From: Eutrophovita sp913057845
GTDB taxonomy: Bacteria; Pseudomonadota; Gammaproteobacteria; Burkholderiales; Eutrophovitaceae
Assembly: GCA_963925895.1 (NCBI GenBank)
Contig: CAWUVH010000015.1
Span: 1 to 64,000 of the forward strand
Length of the DNA stretch: 64,000 nucleotides
Reading direction: 5' to 3'
The notes under the pieces: generated by a model
What the model saw: the letters and a program-made list of their open reading frames with translations, nothing else
Databases searched by the model: none
Told to the model about the DNA's origin: nothing
Shown: positions 34,984 through 43,712 of the stretch, one piece after another
Layout: each line of letters opens with the position of its first letter
Position numbering within the stretch: the first letter of the stretch is position 1
Made by a program: the position numbers and the translations under genes

Positions 34984-36906
34984 ATGGGCAGAATCATTGG
35001 TATTGATCTAGGAACTACAAACTCCTGCGTAGCAGTCATGGATGGGGGCGAAGCCAAGGTGCTCGAAAACGCCGAGGGCGGGCGCACTACACCCTCAATC
35101 GTTGCCTACACAGAAGATGGCGATGTCCTTGTGGGCGCACCGGCCAAAAGACAGGCTGTTACAAACCCTGCAAATACCTTATTCGCAGTCAAGCGATTAA
35201 TTGGCCGCCGTTTCAAAGATGCAGAGGTTGTGAAAGCAAAGGAGAATTCTCCGTTTGCGATAGTTGGTGCCAAAAATGGCGATGCCTGGGTAGAGGTACG
35301 AGGAAAGCAAAGTGCACCTCCGGAAATTTCAGCCCAAGTACTGATGAAAATGAAGAAAACGGCAGAGGATTACCTAGGTGAGGAAGTCACTGAGGCTGTT
35401 ATTACCGTCCCTGCATACTTCAACGATTCACAGCGACAAGCCACCAAGGATGCTGGGAAAATCGCAGGATTGGAAGTGAAGCGGATCATCAATGAGCCGA
35501 CTGCAGCCGCACTTGCATTTGGCATGGACAAAAAGCAAGGCGATAGAAAAATTGCTCTTTACGACTTGGGTGGTGGGACCTTCGACGTTTCAATTATAGA
35601 AATTGCTGAGGTGGATGGCGAACATCAATTTGAGGTGCTCTCTACAAATGGAGATACGTTTTTAGGGGGTGAAGATTTCGACCAGCGAATCATTGATTAC
35701 CTAGCGGACGAATTTAAGAAAGATCAAGGAGTCAACCTCCGCGGCGATGTCTTAGCGTTGCAGCGTCTAAAAGAAGCAGCAGAGAAAGCAAAAATCGAAC
35801 TATCCTCCAGCCAACAGACAGATGTGAACTTACCTTACATCACTGCTGACGCGTCAGGACCCAAACACCTTAACGTCAAAATAACACGCGCTAAACTTGA
35901 GAGTTTAGTGGATGACTTAATCAGTCGAACAGTTGAGCCTTGTCGCGTCGCAATCAAAGATGCAGGAGTTAAAATCTCTGATATCGATGACATCATCCTT
36001 GTTGGCGGCATGACAAGAATGCCCAAAGTTCAGGAAACAGTTAAGAACTTCTTTAACAAAGAGCCACGCAAAGACGTCAATCCAGATGAAGCCGTTGCGG
36101 TAGGCGCCGCAATCCAAGGTGGTGTTTTGCGAGGTGATGTCAAAGATGTTTTATTGCTCGACGTAACACCACTGTCCCTTGGAATCGAGACTTTAGGTGG
36201 CGTTATGACAAAGCTTATCCAAAAGAATACGACCATACCAACGAAAGCGAATCAAGCATTCTCAACAGCTGAGGATAATCAAACGGCGGTCACGATCCAC
36301 GTCCTCCAAGGAGAACGTGAAATGTCTACAGATAATAAATCTTTGGGTCAATTCAACTTAACCGACATTCCAGCAGCCGGGCGCGGGATGCCACAAATCG
36401 AGGTCAATTTCGATATAGATGCAAACGGCATATTACATGTCTCGGCCAAAGATAAAGCAACGGGAAAAGAAAACAAAATCACTATCAAAGCCAACTCTGG
36501 GCTATCCGATGAGGAAGTCGAAAAAATGGTCAAAGACGCAGAGGCTCATGCTGAAGATGACCGAAAAGCCAGGGAATTAGTCGATATCAGGAATCAGTGT
36601 GACTCCCTAATACACAGTGCTCGTAAAACACTCAGCGAAAACGTGGACAAGGTTTCAGAAGAGGAAAAGACGAAGATAGAGGACGCAGCAAAGGATGCTG
36701 AAGAGGCATTAAAAAATGGTGATAAAGACGATATCGAAGCTAAATCGCAAGCGTTGTCGATTCTAGCTCAATCTTTAGCAGAAAAAATGTATGCGGAACA
36801 GGCCGAATCGGCGTCTGGTGACGGTCAAGATGGAGCCCAAGATAATGATGGAGATGTTGTCGACGCAGAATTTGAAGAAGTTGAAGACGATAAAAAAACA
36901 TCGTAA
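34984..36906 (+). CDS. dnaK: Molecular chaperone DnaK (Hsp70)
   Basis: Central ATP-dependent chaperone. The 640 residues open with IGIDLGTTNSCVAV and include the three Hsp70 signatures (the N-terminal one, YDLGGGTFDVSI near 196 and ILVGGMTRMPKVQ near 338). The substrate-binding domain begins near residue 390 after LLLDVTPLSLGIETLGG. The C-terminal tail ends in an acidic VVDAEFEEVEDD, the motif typical of bacterial DnaK. GAGG precedes the ATG. It has its own heat-shock promoter and is followed by a hairpin before dnaJ. Confidence 0.99.
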   Translation: MGRIIGIDLGTTNSCVAVMDGGEAKVLENAEGGRTTPSIVAYTEDGDVLVGAPAKRQAVTNPANTLFAVKRLIGRRFKDAEVVKAKENSPFAIVGAKNGDAWVEVRGKQSAPPEISAQVLMKMKKTAEDYLGEEVTEAVITVPAYFNDSQRQATKDAGKIAGLEVKRIINEPTAAALAFGMDKKQGDRKIALYDLGGGTFDVSIIEIAEVDGEHQFEVLSTNGDTFLGGEDFDQRIIDYLADEFKKDQGVNLRGDVLALQRLKEAAEKAKIELSSSQQTDVNLPYITADASGPKHLNVKITRAKLESLVDDLISRTVEPCRVAIKDAGVKISDIDDIILVGGMTRMPKVQETVKNFFNKEPRKDVNPDEAVAVGAAIQGGVLRGDVKDVLLLDVTPLSLGIETLGGVMTKLIQKNTTIPTKANQAFSTAEDNQTAVTIHVLQGEREMSTDNKSLGQFNLTDIPAAGRGMPQIEVNFDIDANGILHVSAKDKATGKENKITIKANSGLSDEEVEKMVKDAEAHAEDDRKARELVDIRNQCDSLIHSARKTLSENVDKVSEEEKTKIEDAAKDAEEALKNGDKDDIEAKSQALSILAQSLAEKMYAEQAESASGDGQDGAQDNDGDVVDAEFEEVEDDKKTS

Positions 36907-36934
36907 TTGTAAACATTAGATCATGAAGCAAAGC

Positions 36935-36975
36935 AATGGTCGAGAAGGTTTCCCTCTCGACCATTTTGCTGTTTT
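36935..36975 (+). terminator. Hairpin between dnaK and dnaJ
   Basis: An 11-bp perfect stem (36935-36945 with 36955-36965) and a 9-nt loop are followed by TTGCTGTTTT. This fits an intrinsic terminator with a broken U-run. It is expected to be leaky, giving less dnaJ than dnaK message. Confidence 0.7.
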
Positions 36976-37002
36976 AAAGACCGCTTAACGCAAAAATTAA
37001 TT

Positions 37003-38124
37003 ATGGCAAAAAGAGATTATTACGAAGTGCTAGGAATCAGTCGGGATGCAAGCGATAGCGACTTAAAGAAGATCTATCGACGGCTTGCCATGAAGTACCA
37101 TCCCGATAAAAATCCAGACAATCCAAAAGCTGAAGGGCAGTTTACGGAAGTGAAGGAAGCCTATGAGGTTTTATCAGATCCCGAAAAAAGAACCACCTAT
37201 GATCAATACGGGCACGCTGGCCTTGATGGGTCTGCAGGCATGGGGGGCGGGAACGGATTCGGGGGATTCTCCGATTCATTTGGTGATATTTTTGGCGATG
37301 TCTTCGGCGGTGGTCGCGGTGGCAGACGCTCAAATGTTTATCGTGGATCGGACCTTAAATACAATCTTGAAATTTCACTTGAAGAAGCAGCAAGGGGTAC
37401 TGAAACAAAAATTAGGATTCCATCCTACAAAGAATGCAACCCCTGCAAGGGGACCGGCGCCAAGCCAGGAACCTCACCAACCACCTGCCCAACATGTCAA
37501 GGGCAAGGACAGGTGCGCGTCACTCAAGGATTCTTCTCCATTGCACAAACATGTCCTGATTGTCAGGGGTCTGGAAAAGTCATTGGATCCCCGTGTGGTG
37601 ATTGTAGTGGACAAGGTAGGGTTAGAGACAACAAAACACTATCAGTAAAAATCCCTGCGGGAGTAGACCAAGGCGACCGTATACGACTGTCTGGGGAGGG
37701 GGAGGCCGGCGTGAACGGAGGCCCTTCAGGGGACCTTTATGTAGTCGTCAACACTCTGGCGCACGAAGTCTTTACTCGAGATGGGAATAATCTTCACTGC
37801 GAGATGCCGATCAGTTTTTCCACTGCGGCTTTAGGCGGAGAGATTCGAGTTCCCACGCTTGATGGCTCCGCCAAAATAAAAATTTCCTCTGAGACACAAA
37901 CAGGCAAGACTTTTAGGTTGCGCGGAAAAGGGATCAAAGGCGTACGCAGTAGCGGATACGGCGACCTGATGTGTCACGTCCTTGTTGAAACTCCGGTTAA
38001 TTTAACTGATAAGCAGAAGGAATTACTCACTGATCTTGAAGAAATCAATCAATCTAACACTCATTTACACAGCCCAAAGGCGAAATCGTGGATGGATAAA
38101 GTGAAAAGTTTTTTTGAGGGTTAA
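37003..38124 (+). CDS. dnaJ: Co-chaperone DnaJ (Hsp40)
   Basis: Stimulates DnaK ATPase and hands over substrates. The 373-residue type I protein has the J domain with HPD at residues 33-35 and a Gly/Phe-rich linker (about 76-108). Four zinc-binding CxxCxGxG repeats start at C145, C162, C184 and C198. The C-terminal beta domains and dimerisation region follow. No strong ribosome-binding site is visible before the ATG. Its stop codon overlaps that of the convergent cysS in a TTAA sequence. Confidence 0.98.
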   Translation: MAKRDYYEVLGISRDASDSDLKKIYRRLAMKYHPDKNPDNPKAEGQFTEVKEAYEVLSDPEKRTTYDQYGHAGLDGSAGMGGGNGFGGFSDSFGDIFGDVFGGGRGGRRSNVYRGSDLKYNLEISLEEAARGTETKIRIPSYKECNPCKGTGAKPGTSPTTCPTCQGQGQVRVTQGFFSIAQTCPDCQGSGKVIGSPCGDCSGQGRVRDNKTLSVKIPAGVDQGDRIRLSGEGEAGVNGGPSGDLYVVVNTLAHEVFTRDGNNLHCEMPISFSTAALGGEIRVPTLDGSAKIKISSETQTGKTFRLRGKGIKGVRSSGYGDLMCHVLVETPVNLTDKQKELLTDLEEINQSNTHLHSPKAKSWMDKVKSFFEG

Positions 38125-39494
38125 GATCTCCGCCAAGTCGTTTTTCCCGATGAATCTTCTAAGATAACCCCGGCCTTTAATAGCCGGTCTCTTAACTCGT
38201 CCGCTTCATCAAAGTTTTTATTTGCCCGAGCCTCGTCCCTTTCCTTAATCATGCCGTCAATCTCAGCAGCTGACAATTCAGAATTCCCTCCGGCTTGAAG
38301 GAACTCAGATGGGTCTCGCCCCAGAAGACCTAAAACTCCGGCTAAACCCTTCAATAGTTTTGCAGTGGAGACACTCCGATCCCGATTCAAGTCACTCACC
38401 AAATCAAATAACACCGACATTGCCTCAGGCGTATTGAGATCATCATCTAATGCGGCGCGGAAACTCTTAGCTCGAGCATCACCCCAGTCAACCTCATCAG
38501 AAACAGCATCGAAGGTGATACCCTTTAGCGAAGTATACAAGCGATTCAATCCCAACTTGGCATCATCCAAATGATGATCAGAATAATTTAACGGGCTTCG
38601 GTAATGCGCTCTAAGAATGAAGAATCGAATCACCTCTGCGTCATACCTACTCAGTATCTCCCGAACGGTAAAAAAATTGCCCAGTGACTTAGACATCTTT
38701 TGATCGTCGACACGAACAAACCCATTATGCATCCAATAATTTACAAACTGATGATCATGCACACCCTCGGACTGAGCAATTTCATTCTCATGATGAGGAA
38801 ATTGAAGGTCCTGTCCTCCACCATGAATATCAAAGTGCGCACCCAAATATCGCTCACTCATTGCTGAGCATTCAATGTGCCAACCTGGCCTTCCTTCGCC
38901 CCAGGGAGATGGCCAGGATGGTTCGCCTGGCTTGGTGGCCTTCCAAAGTACGAAATCCATGGGATATATTTTGTCGGGGTTAACATCCACTCGCTCACCA
39001 GCTCGAAGATCCTCCAGTGACTTTCCGGACAATTTGCCGTAACCCTTGAATTTATTAACTGAGTAATAGACATCTCCAGCAGGACCTGCATATGCCAAAC
39101 CCTTTGCAATCAACTGCTCAATCAGCGCAATCATCTGTGGGATATTATCGGAAGCCTTCGGCTCAAAGTCTGGAGTGGAAACACCAAGCGCCGCGGCGTC
39201 ATCATTCATGGCTTGAATATAACGCTCAGTCAAATCTAAGAACGTCTCTTGATTTTCATTTGCTCTATTTATAATCTTGTCATCGATATCAGTAATATTT
39301 CGAACATAAAGAACATCGTAACCAGATGACCGAAGCCAACTTCGAACCATGTCAAAAACAACCATTACCCGCGCATGGCCCAAATGACAGAAATCGTAAA
39401 CCGTCATTCCACAGACGTACATACGCACCGAGTTTTCTTGAATCGGCTTAAAAACTTCTTTATTACGAGTAAGGGTATTAAAAAATTTCAACAT
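38121..39494 (-). CDS. cysS: Cysteinyl-tRNA synthetase
   Basis: Charges tRNA-Cys. I start it at the ATG at 39494 (457 residues, MLKFFNTLTRNKEVF), which matches the family; an in-frame GTG at 39512 would add six residues. The zinc ligands that select cysteine are C28, C209, H234 and E238. The class I motifs are HLGH at 37-40 and KMSKS at 266-270. It is convergent with dnaJ and divergent from ppiB. The roughly 265-bp upstream gap shows no gene or clear structure beyond probable promoters. Confidence 0.97.
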   Translation of the reverse strand: MLKFFNTLTRNKEVFKPIQENSVRMYVCGMTVYDFCHLGHARVMVVFDMVRSWLRSSGYDVLYVRNITDIDDKIINRANENQETFLDLTERYIQAMNDDAAALGVSTPDFEPKASDNIPQMIALIEQLIAKGLAYAGPAGDVYYSVNKFKGYGKLSGKSLEDLRAGERVDVNPDKIYPMDFVLWKATKPGEPSWPSPWGEGRPGWHIECSAMSERYLGAHFDIHGGGQDLQFPHHENEIAQSEGVHDHQFVNYWMHNGFVRVDDQKMSKSLGNFFTVREILSRYDAEVIRFFILRAHYRSPLNYSDHHLDDAKLGLNRLYTSLKGITFDAVSDEVDWGDARAKSFRAALDDDLNTPEAMSVLFDLVSDLNRDRSVSTAKLLKGLAGVLGLLGRDPSEFLQAGGNSELSAAEIDGMIKERDEARANKNFDEADELRDRLLKAGVILEDSSGKTTWRRS

Positions 39495-39760
39495 ATCGCG
39501 ATATCGAGTCACGTCAAAAAACTACATAAAAAAATTCAACTAAGTGCTTGTCCAACGCTTAATTTAGAGGTGTGAAGTATAGCAGAGCACCTATTTTTAG
39601 CATCATAAACGCCGACAGATCGCAGCTCACATGGACTCGCAGACACCATTTCTGATATCGTTAGCCAGGCTACTTCATTAAACCGCATCAAGTTTAGAAG
39701 TGTTCAACTAGTTTAAGAATTAAAGAACTCATATTCACACAACATTACAGAGAGAAATTA

Positions 39761-40261
39761 ATGGCCACACAAGTAAAAATAAAAACCTCAATGGGAGATA
39801 TCGTCATTGAGCTAGATGAAGAAAAAGCCCCGAAAACAGTAGAAAACTTTCTACATTATGTAGATTCTGGCTTCTACGACAGCACAATCTTTCATCGGGT
39901 TATTAAAGGATTCATGATCCAAGGTGGCGGCATGGACTCAAATATGAAAGAGAAAGAGACTCAGGCTCCAATCGAAAATGAGGCCAATAACGGGTTAAAG
40001 AACGAAGCTTATACCCTCGCAATGGCTCGAACTAACGATGTTCACTCAGCCACTTCCCAGTTCTTTATTAATGTATCTAATAACGACTTCCTCAACTTCT
40101 CATCTGAAACACCCCAAGGATACGGATACTGTGTATTTGCTAAGGTCGTAGAAGGAGAACCAGTAGTCGATAAAATTAAAGACGTCGCAACAGGAACCAA
40201 TGGATTCCATCAAGATGTCCCCAGTGAGACGGTCATCATTGAAAATGTGGCGCGCGTCTAA
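39761..40261 (+). CDS. ppiB: Cytoplasmic peptidyl-prolyl cis-trans isomerase (cyclophilin)
   Basis: Cyclophilin that speeds prolyl isomerisation. The 166-residue protein has no signal peptide, so it is the cytoplasmic PpiB type. Catalytic and substrate-pocket stretches are FHRVIKGFMIQGGG (about residues 46-59), MARTNDVHSATSQFFINVSNN (about 88-108) and GYCVFAKVVEG. AGAGAG stands shortly before the ATG. It is 28 bp from lpxH, and ppiB-lpxH is a conserved pair. Confidence 0.97.
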   Translation: MATQVKIKTSMGDIVIELDEEKAPKTVENFLHYVDSGFYDSTIFHRVIKGFMIQGGGMDSNMKEKETQAPIENEANNGLKNEAYTLAMARTNDVHSATSQFFINVSNNDFLNFSSETPQGYGYCVFAKVVEGEPVVDKIKDVATGTNGFHQDVPSETVIIENVARV

Positions 40262-40289
40262 CGGAATGCGATACATCCTGCATAAGTAA

Positions 40290-41024
40290 ATGAAACCTAA
40301 TATAAATTTCATTTTCATTGCGGACCTACATTTATCTCCCTCAGCAACCGCAAAAACGAACATATTTTTGCGGTTGCTAGAGAGATATGCCGCTCCTTCT
40401 AATCACCTGTTTATTCTAGGTGACCTGTTCGAGTATTGGGTCGGGGATGACGACATTAACAACCCGCTATTTTCGACTGTCGTGCCAGCTCTAAGAGCTT
40501 TAACAGATGCAGGAGCCAAGCTCAGCCTCATGCGAGGCAATAGAGATTTTTTGATGGGAGAGCAATTAGCGGGACTAACGCATGGGGAGATGCTTTCAGA
40601 TCCTCACCTCATAGAGATCCATGGCGAAAAAACACTGCTAAGCCACGGAGATCAATGGTGTACTGATGACACAGAGTACCAAGCAATACGTTCAATTGTT
40701 AGATCTAATCAGTGGATCGATGATTTTGTAAAACTACCGATTAGCGAGAGGAACAAACGGGCACAAAGTTATCGAGAGAAAAGTGATGCCTCAAAAGAAA
40801 AAAAGATCGCTGAAATCATGGATGTTTCAATTCAAACCGTAGACGAAGCATTTGAAACGTACAATTGTCGCAGAATAATTCATGGGCACACGCACCGCCA
40901 TGCCCATCATAAACAGTTGGTTAATGAGCAAACTCTAGAGAGATTCGTGCTCGCAGATTGGCGTACAAGAGGACAAGCCTTAGTGATTAATGAATCGGGC
41001 TACTTAGACCAATTTTTCGATTGA
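40290..41024 (+). CDS. lpxH: UDP-2,3-diacylglucosamine diphosphatase LpxH
   Basis: Hydrolyses UDP-2,3-diacylglucosamine to lipid X in lipid A synthesis at the inner membrane face. The 244-residue calcineurin-like phosphoesterase has metal-binding blocks in order: D12 and H14 in ADLHLSPS, GDLFEYWVGDD, GNRDFLMG, HGDQWCTDD and the terminal HGHTHRHAHH. The ribosome-binding site is weak, so translation may depend on ppiB 28 bp upstream. It is convergent with purF, with 23 bp between the stops. Confidence 0.96.
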   Translation: MKPNINFIFIADLHLSPSATAKTNIFLRLLERYAAPSNHLFILGDLFEYWVGDDDINNPLFSTVVPALRALTDAGAKLSLMRGNRDFLMGEQLAGLTHGEMLSDPHLIEIHGEKTLLSHGDQWCTDDTEYQAIRSIVRSNQWIDDFVKLPISERNKRAQSYREKSDASKEKKIAEIMDVSIQTVDEAFETYNCRRIIHGHTHRHAHHKQLVNEQTLERFVLADWRTRGQALVINESGYLDQFFD

Positions 41025-41047
41025 AGTAGCCAATTTTAAGACTCGGC

Positions 41048-42565
41048 TCACCCATTAATAACATCTAAGTCTAAATCAGCCGTCGCCTGCAAAACTGACG
41101 ACAGTTTCTCATCGTTCCGTTCACCCTCTACAGAAACTAAGTAGTCAGCCGATACGTCTCCCGTCACGTACTCCCCAGTGAAGCACGAAGCTTCAAACTG
41201 TGTGATTTTCGGATTGAACGAAGCGCAACCAGCTATAAGATCTTCAACGGTTTGATAGATGATACGATCAACTCCGATTTCGGCCGCTATCGCCTCCTCA
41301 TCCCGACCATGCGCTATCAACTCCTTTGAGCTTGGCATATCAATGCCATAAACGTTTGGGAAACGAACCGGCGGCGCGGCAGATGCAAAGTACACCTGAG
41401 TTGCCCCAGCATCTCTCGCCATTTGCACAATTTCTCGACTGGTAGTCCCCCGCACGATGGAGTCATCGACAAGCAATACATTTTTACCTTTAAATTCGGA
41501 TCCGATTGCGTTGAGCTTTTGTCGGACTGATTTTTCTCTAACTTCTCGACCCGGCATAATGAAGGTCCGACCAATATAACGATTTTTAATAAACCCCTCG
41601 CGGTAGGGCACTCCAATCCCATCAGCAATTTCCATCGCCGATGGTCGGCTAGAATCTGGTATCGGAATTACAACATCTATTTTTAAGTCCGAATATTGAG
41701 ATTTAATCCTACTCGCAAGAGTTTCCCCCATCCGCATCCTGGTCTCATGTACGGAAATGCCATCAATAACCGAATCAGGTCTAGCTAGGTAGACATATTC
41801 AAAAATACAAGGGTATCGCATTGGATTAGCTGCACATTGTTGTTCGCTAACCACGCCATCATTTGAGATAAATACTGCCTCACCAGGCTCAACATCTCTG
41901 ACATACTTAAAACCGAGCGTATCTAACGCTACCGTTTCCGAAGCAACCAGATACTCTTGCTCAGAGCCTTTTTGTCTCATGCCATAAACAAGGGGTCTAA
42001 TTCCGAACGGATCGCGAAAGGCAAGCAATCCATAGCCCGAAATCATAGCAACAACCGCATATGCACCCTTCACCCGCCGATGAACCCCTTTGACAGCTTC
42101 AAAAATAGCCTCGGTGGTTAAGTTAACACCAACACTAGATTTCTGTAATTCATGCGCAAAAACATTCAATAAAACCTCAGAATCGGAGTTCGTATTGACG
42201 TGCCTAAGGTCTTGTCGGAAAAGCTCAACCTTCAACTGCTGAGAGTTGGTTAAGTTTCCATTGTGACCAAGAACTATCCCAAACGGAGAATTCACGTACA
42301 TTGGCTGAGCTTCATCAAAAGAGTTAGCGGATCCGGCAGTAGGGTACCTACAATGACCAATACCAGCATTTCCGACCAACAACCGCATATTTCGAGTTCT
42401 GAATACGTCGCGAACCAACCCTCCACCCTTATGCATATGGAAATTAGGGCCATCTGCCGTCACAATCCCCGCTGCATCTTGACCACGATGTTGGAGCACC
42501 TGCAATCCGTCGTATAGCAGTTGATTAACTGGTGACTTCGCTACTGCTCCAAGCAAACCGCACAT
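41048..42565 (-). CDS. purF: Amidophosphoribosyltransferase
   Basis: First committed enzyme of purine synthesis, making phosphoribosylamine from PRPP and glutamine. The start is the ATG at 42565 (505 residues), because processing must expose C2 as the N-terminal nucleophile (MCGLLGAVAK). AGGGAG stands before this ATG. The longer frame to 42640 would block the active site. Key segments are LQHRGQDAAGI near residue 25, HCRYPTAGS near 70 and the PRPP loop VLLVDDSIVRGTTS near 360. It follows cvpA. Confidence 0.97.
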   Translation of the reverse strand: MCGLLGAVAKSPVNQLLYDGLQVLQHRGQDAAGIVTADGPNFHMHKGGGLVRDVFRTRNMRLLVGNAGIGHCRYPTAGSANSFDEAQPMYVNSPFGIVLGHNGNLTNSQQLKVELFRQDLRHVNTNSDSEVLLNVFAHELQKSSVGVNLTTEAIFEAVKGVHRRVKGAYAVVAMISGYGLLAFRDPFGIRPLVYGMRQKGSEQEYLVASETVALDTLGFKYVRDVEPGEAVFISNDGVVSEQQCAANPMRYPCIFEYVYLARPDSVIDGISVHETRMRMGETLASRIKSQYSDLKIDVVIPIPDSSRPSAMEIADGIGVPYREGFIKNRYIGRTFIMPGREVREKSVRQKLNAIGSEFKGKNVLLVDDSIVRGTTSREIVQMARDAGATQVYFASAAPPVRFPNVYGIDMPSSKELIAHGRDEEAIAAEIGVDRIIYQTVEDLIAGCASFNPKITQFEASCFTGEYVTGDVSADYLVSVEGERNDEKLSSVLQATADLDLDVING

Positions 42566-42614
42566 CAAACATCTCCCTGAGTAAGTTCCAAATCGATTAT
42601 ATACATCCTGTCTA

Positions 42615-43115
42615 TCACTTTGATGAGATATCCCACTCAAGCTCAGGCATTTTTAGCTGAAGAAACGAAGCAACCACTTCCAATGGAAACCGCAGCTGAG
42701 CTTCCTGCCATTCAAGCTTGCGGGGAAACTCCGTCGAACTCAAAATAATAACCGCTAGCGCTGAAATTAAAACTCCCCGAGCCAATCCAAATAAAGACCC
42801 TAACGCGCGATCCATTCCCGTGAGCGCTGACGACTTCACTAATCTAGAAAGCTTAACAGTAAGAAAATGAAATAAAAACAGCGTTAAGATTAGAACCGCG
42901 ACAAAACTAACAATTAACCTAAGCTTGGGACTGATGATTATTTGATCAAATAATCCCGAGACAGGAACAACAGAAAATTTTGATATCCAAAAGGCTAAAA
43001 CCCAAGTTAAAAGAGAAAAAAATTCACGCGTAAAGCCACGATAAAACCCGTAAATTGTCGAAATAAATAAAATGGCGACGAATCCATAATCAAACCAATT
43101 GAGGTTTAGCTCCAT
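42615..43115 (-). CDS. cvpA: CvpA family inner-membrane protein
   Basis: Membrane protein named for colicin V production; its function is still uncertain. Its 166 residues have four hydrophobic segments (about 8-25, 28-48, 62-85, 104-124). The family pattern LNWFDYGFVAILFISTIYG is at the start, and GMDRALGSLFGLARGVLI near residue 100. It sits directly before purF, the accD-folC-dedD-cvpA-purF order also known from E. coli, so it is probably co-transcribed. Confidence 0.93.
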   Translation of the reverse strand: MELNLNWFDYGFVAILFISTIYGFYRGFTREFFSLLTWVLAFWISKFSVVPVSGLFDQIIISPKLRLIVSFVAVLILTLFLFHFLTVKLSRLVKSSALTGMDRALGSLFGLARGVLISALAVIILSSTEFPRKLEWQEAQLRFPLEVVASFLQLKMPELEWDISSK

Positions 43116-43129
43116 GCCAAGATATGAGT

Positions 43130-43690
43130 CTACGGTTTAGTTCGAGTAATTTTAGCGTCACCGTAGGTCAGCTTTCTAGCATTCAAAAGCTCAAGTGCGC
43201 GCTCTGCTTGATCCTTTGACGAGTAAACCCCCACCAACACAAGAGTCCTCGGCCCTTTCAACGTTTCAATTCTTTCAGTAACTACCGAGAAGCCACTAGA
43301 TTCCAGCTTTTGAACGTAATCTTTAATGCCTCTTTCTTGAGAAAACAAACCCAACCGAACAACATACCCCGCACCCTTAACATCAGTCACTTTAGTCGAG
43401 TCAGGGTTTATCGAACTTTGTGCAGAGCTAGGAAGGGAACTTTTAGCTGCCAATGTCACAGTAGAATCAGACTCCACGATTGACGCCGCATCTCTATCTT
43501 CTGACGAATCCTGTGATCTAGATGTAGAAGTTATATTTATTTCTACATCATCAGAAATTTGTCTGGGCTCATTATCGAGCAACAGGGGAACCAGCGTGAC
43601 CACGAGAAGAACTAACACAACGGCTCCAACGAGCCTCCGCCTCGCCCGCTTCTTGAGTTCCAGTTCGTCCGCTTCGTCTCCTACCAGCAT
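43130..43690 (-). CDS. dedD: SPOR-domain cell-division protein (DedD-like)
   Basis: Bitopic inner-membrane protein expected at the septum. The 186 residues comprise a short basic cytoplasmic tail, one membrane helix at about 20-40 and a low-complexity Ser/Asp-rich periplasmic linker (about 50-105). A C-terminal SPOR domain (about 107-183) with YVVRLGLFSQERGIKDYVQ and TLVLVGVYSSKDQAERAL should bind denuded glycan strands. The name rests mainly on its place between folC and cvpA plus this architecture. Confidence 0.88.
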   Translation of the reverse strand: MLVGDEADELELKKRARRRLVGAVVLVLLVVTLVPLLLDNEPRQISDDVEINITSTSRSQDSSEDRDAASIVESDSTVTLAAKSSLPSSAQSSINPDSTKVTDVKGAGYVVRLGLFSQERGIKDYVQKLESSGFSVVTERIETLKGPRTLVLVGVYSSKDQAERALELLNARKLTYGDAKITRTKP

Positions 43691-43712
43691 AATTCGTCTT
43701 AAGTGCCTTCGT

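Noticed and set aside
39495..39760. Small RNA or short gene in the longest gene-free gap (cysS-ppiB)
   Set aside because: No good open frame, tRNA fold or terminator was found; it probably holds only the two divergent promoters.
42566..42640. 25-residue extension of PurF
   Set aside because: PurF needs a cysteine right after the initiator methionine; the ATG at 42565 provides it and has AGGGAG upstream.
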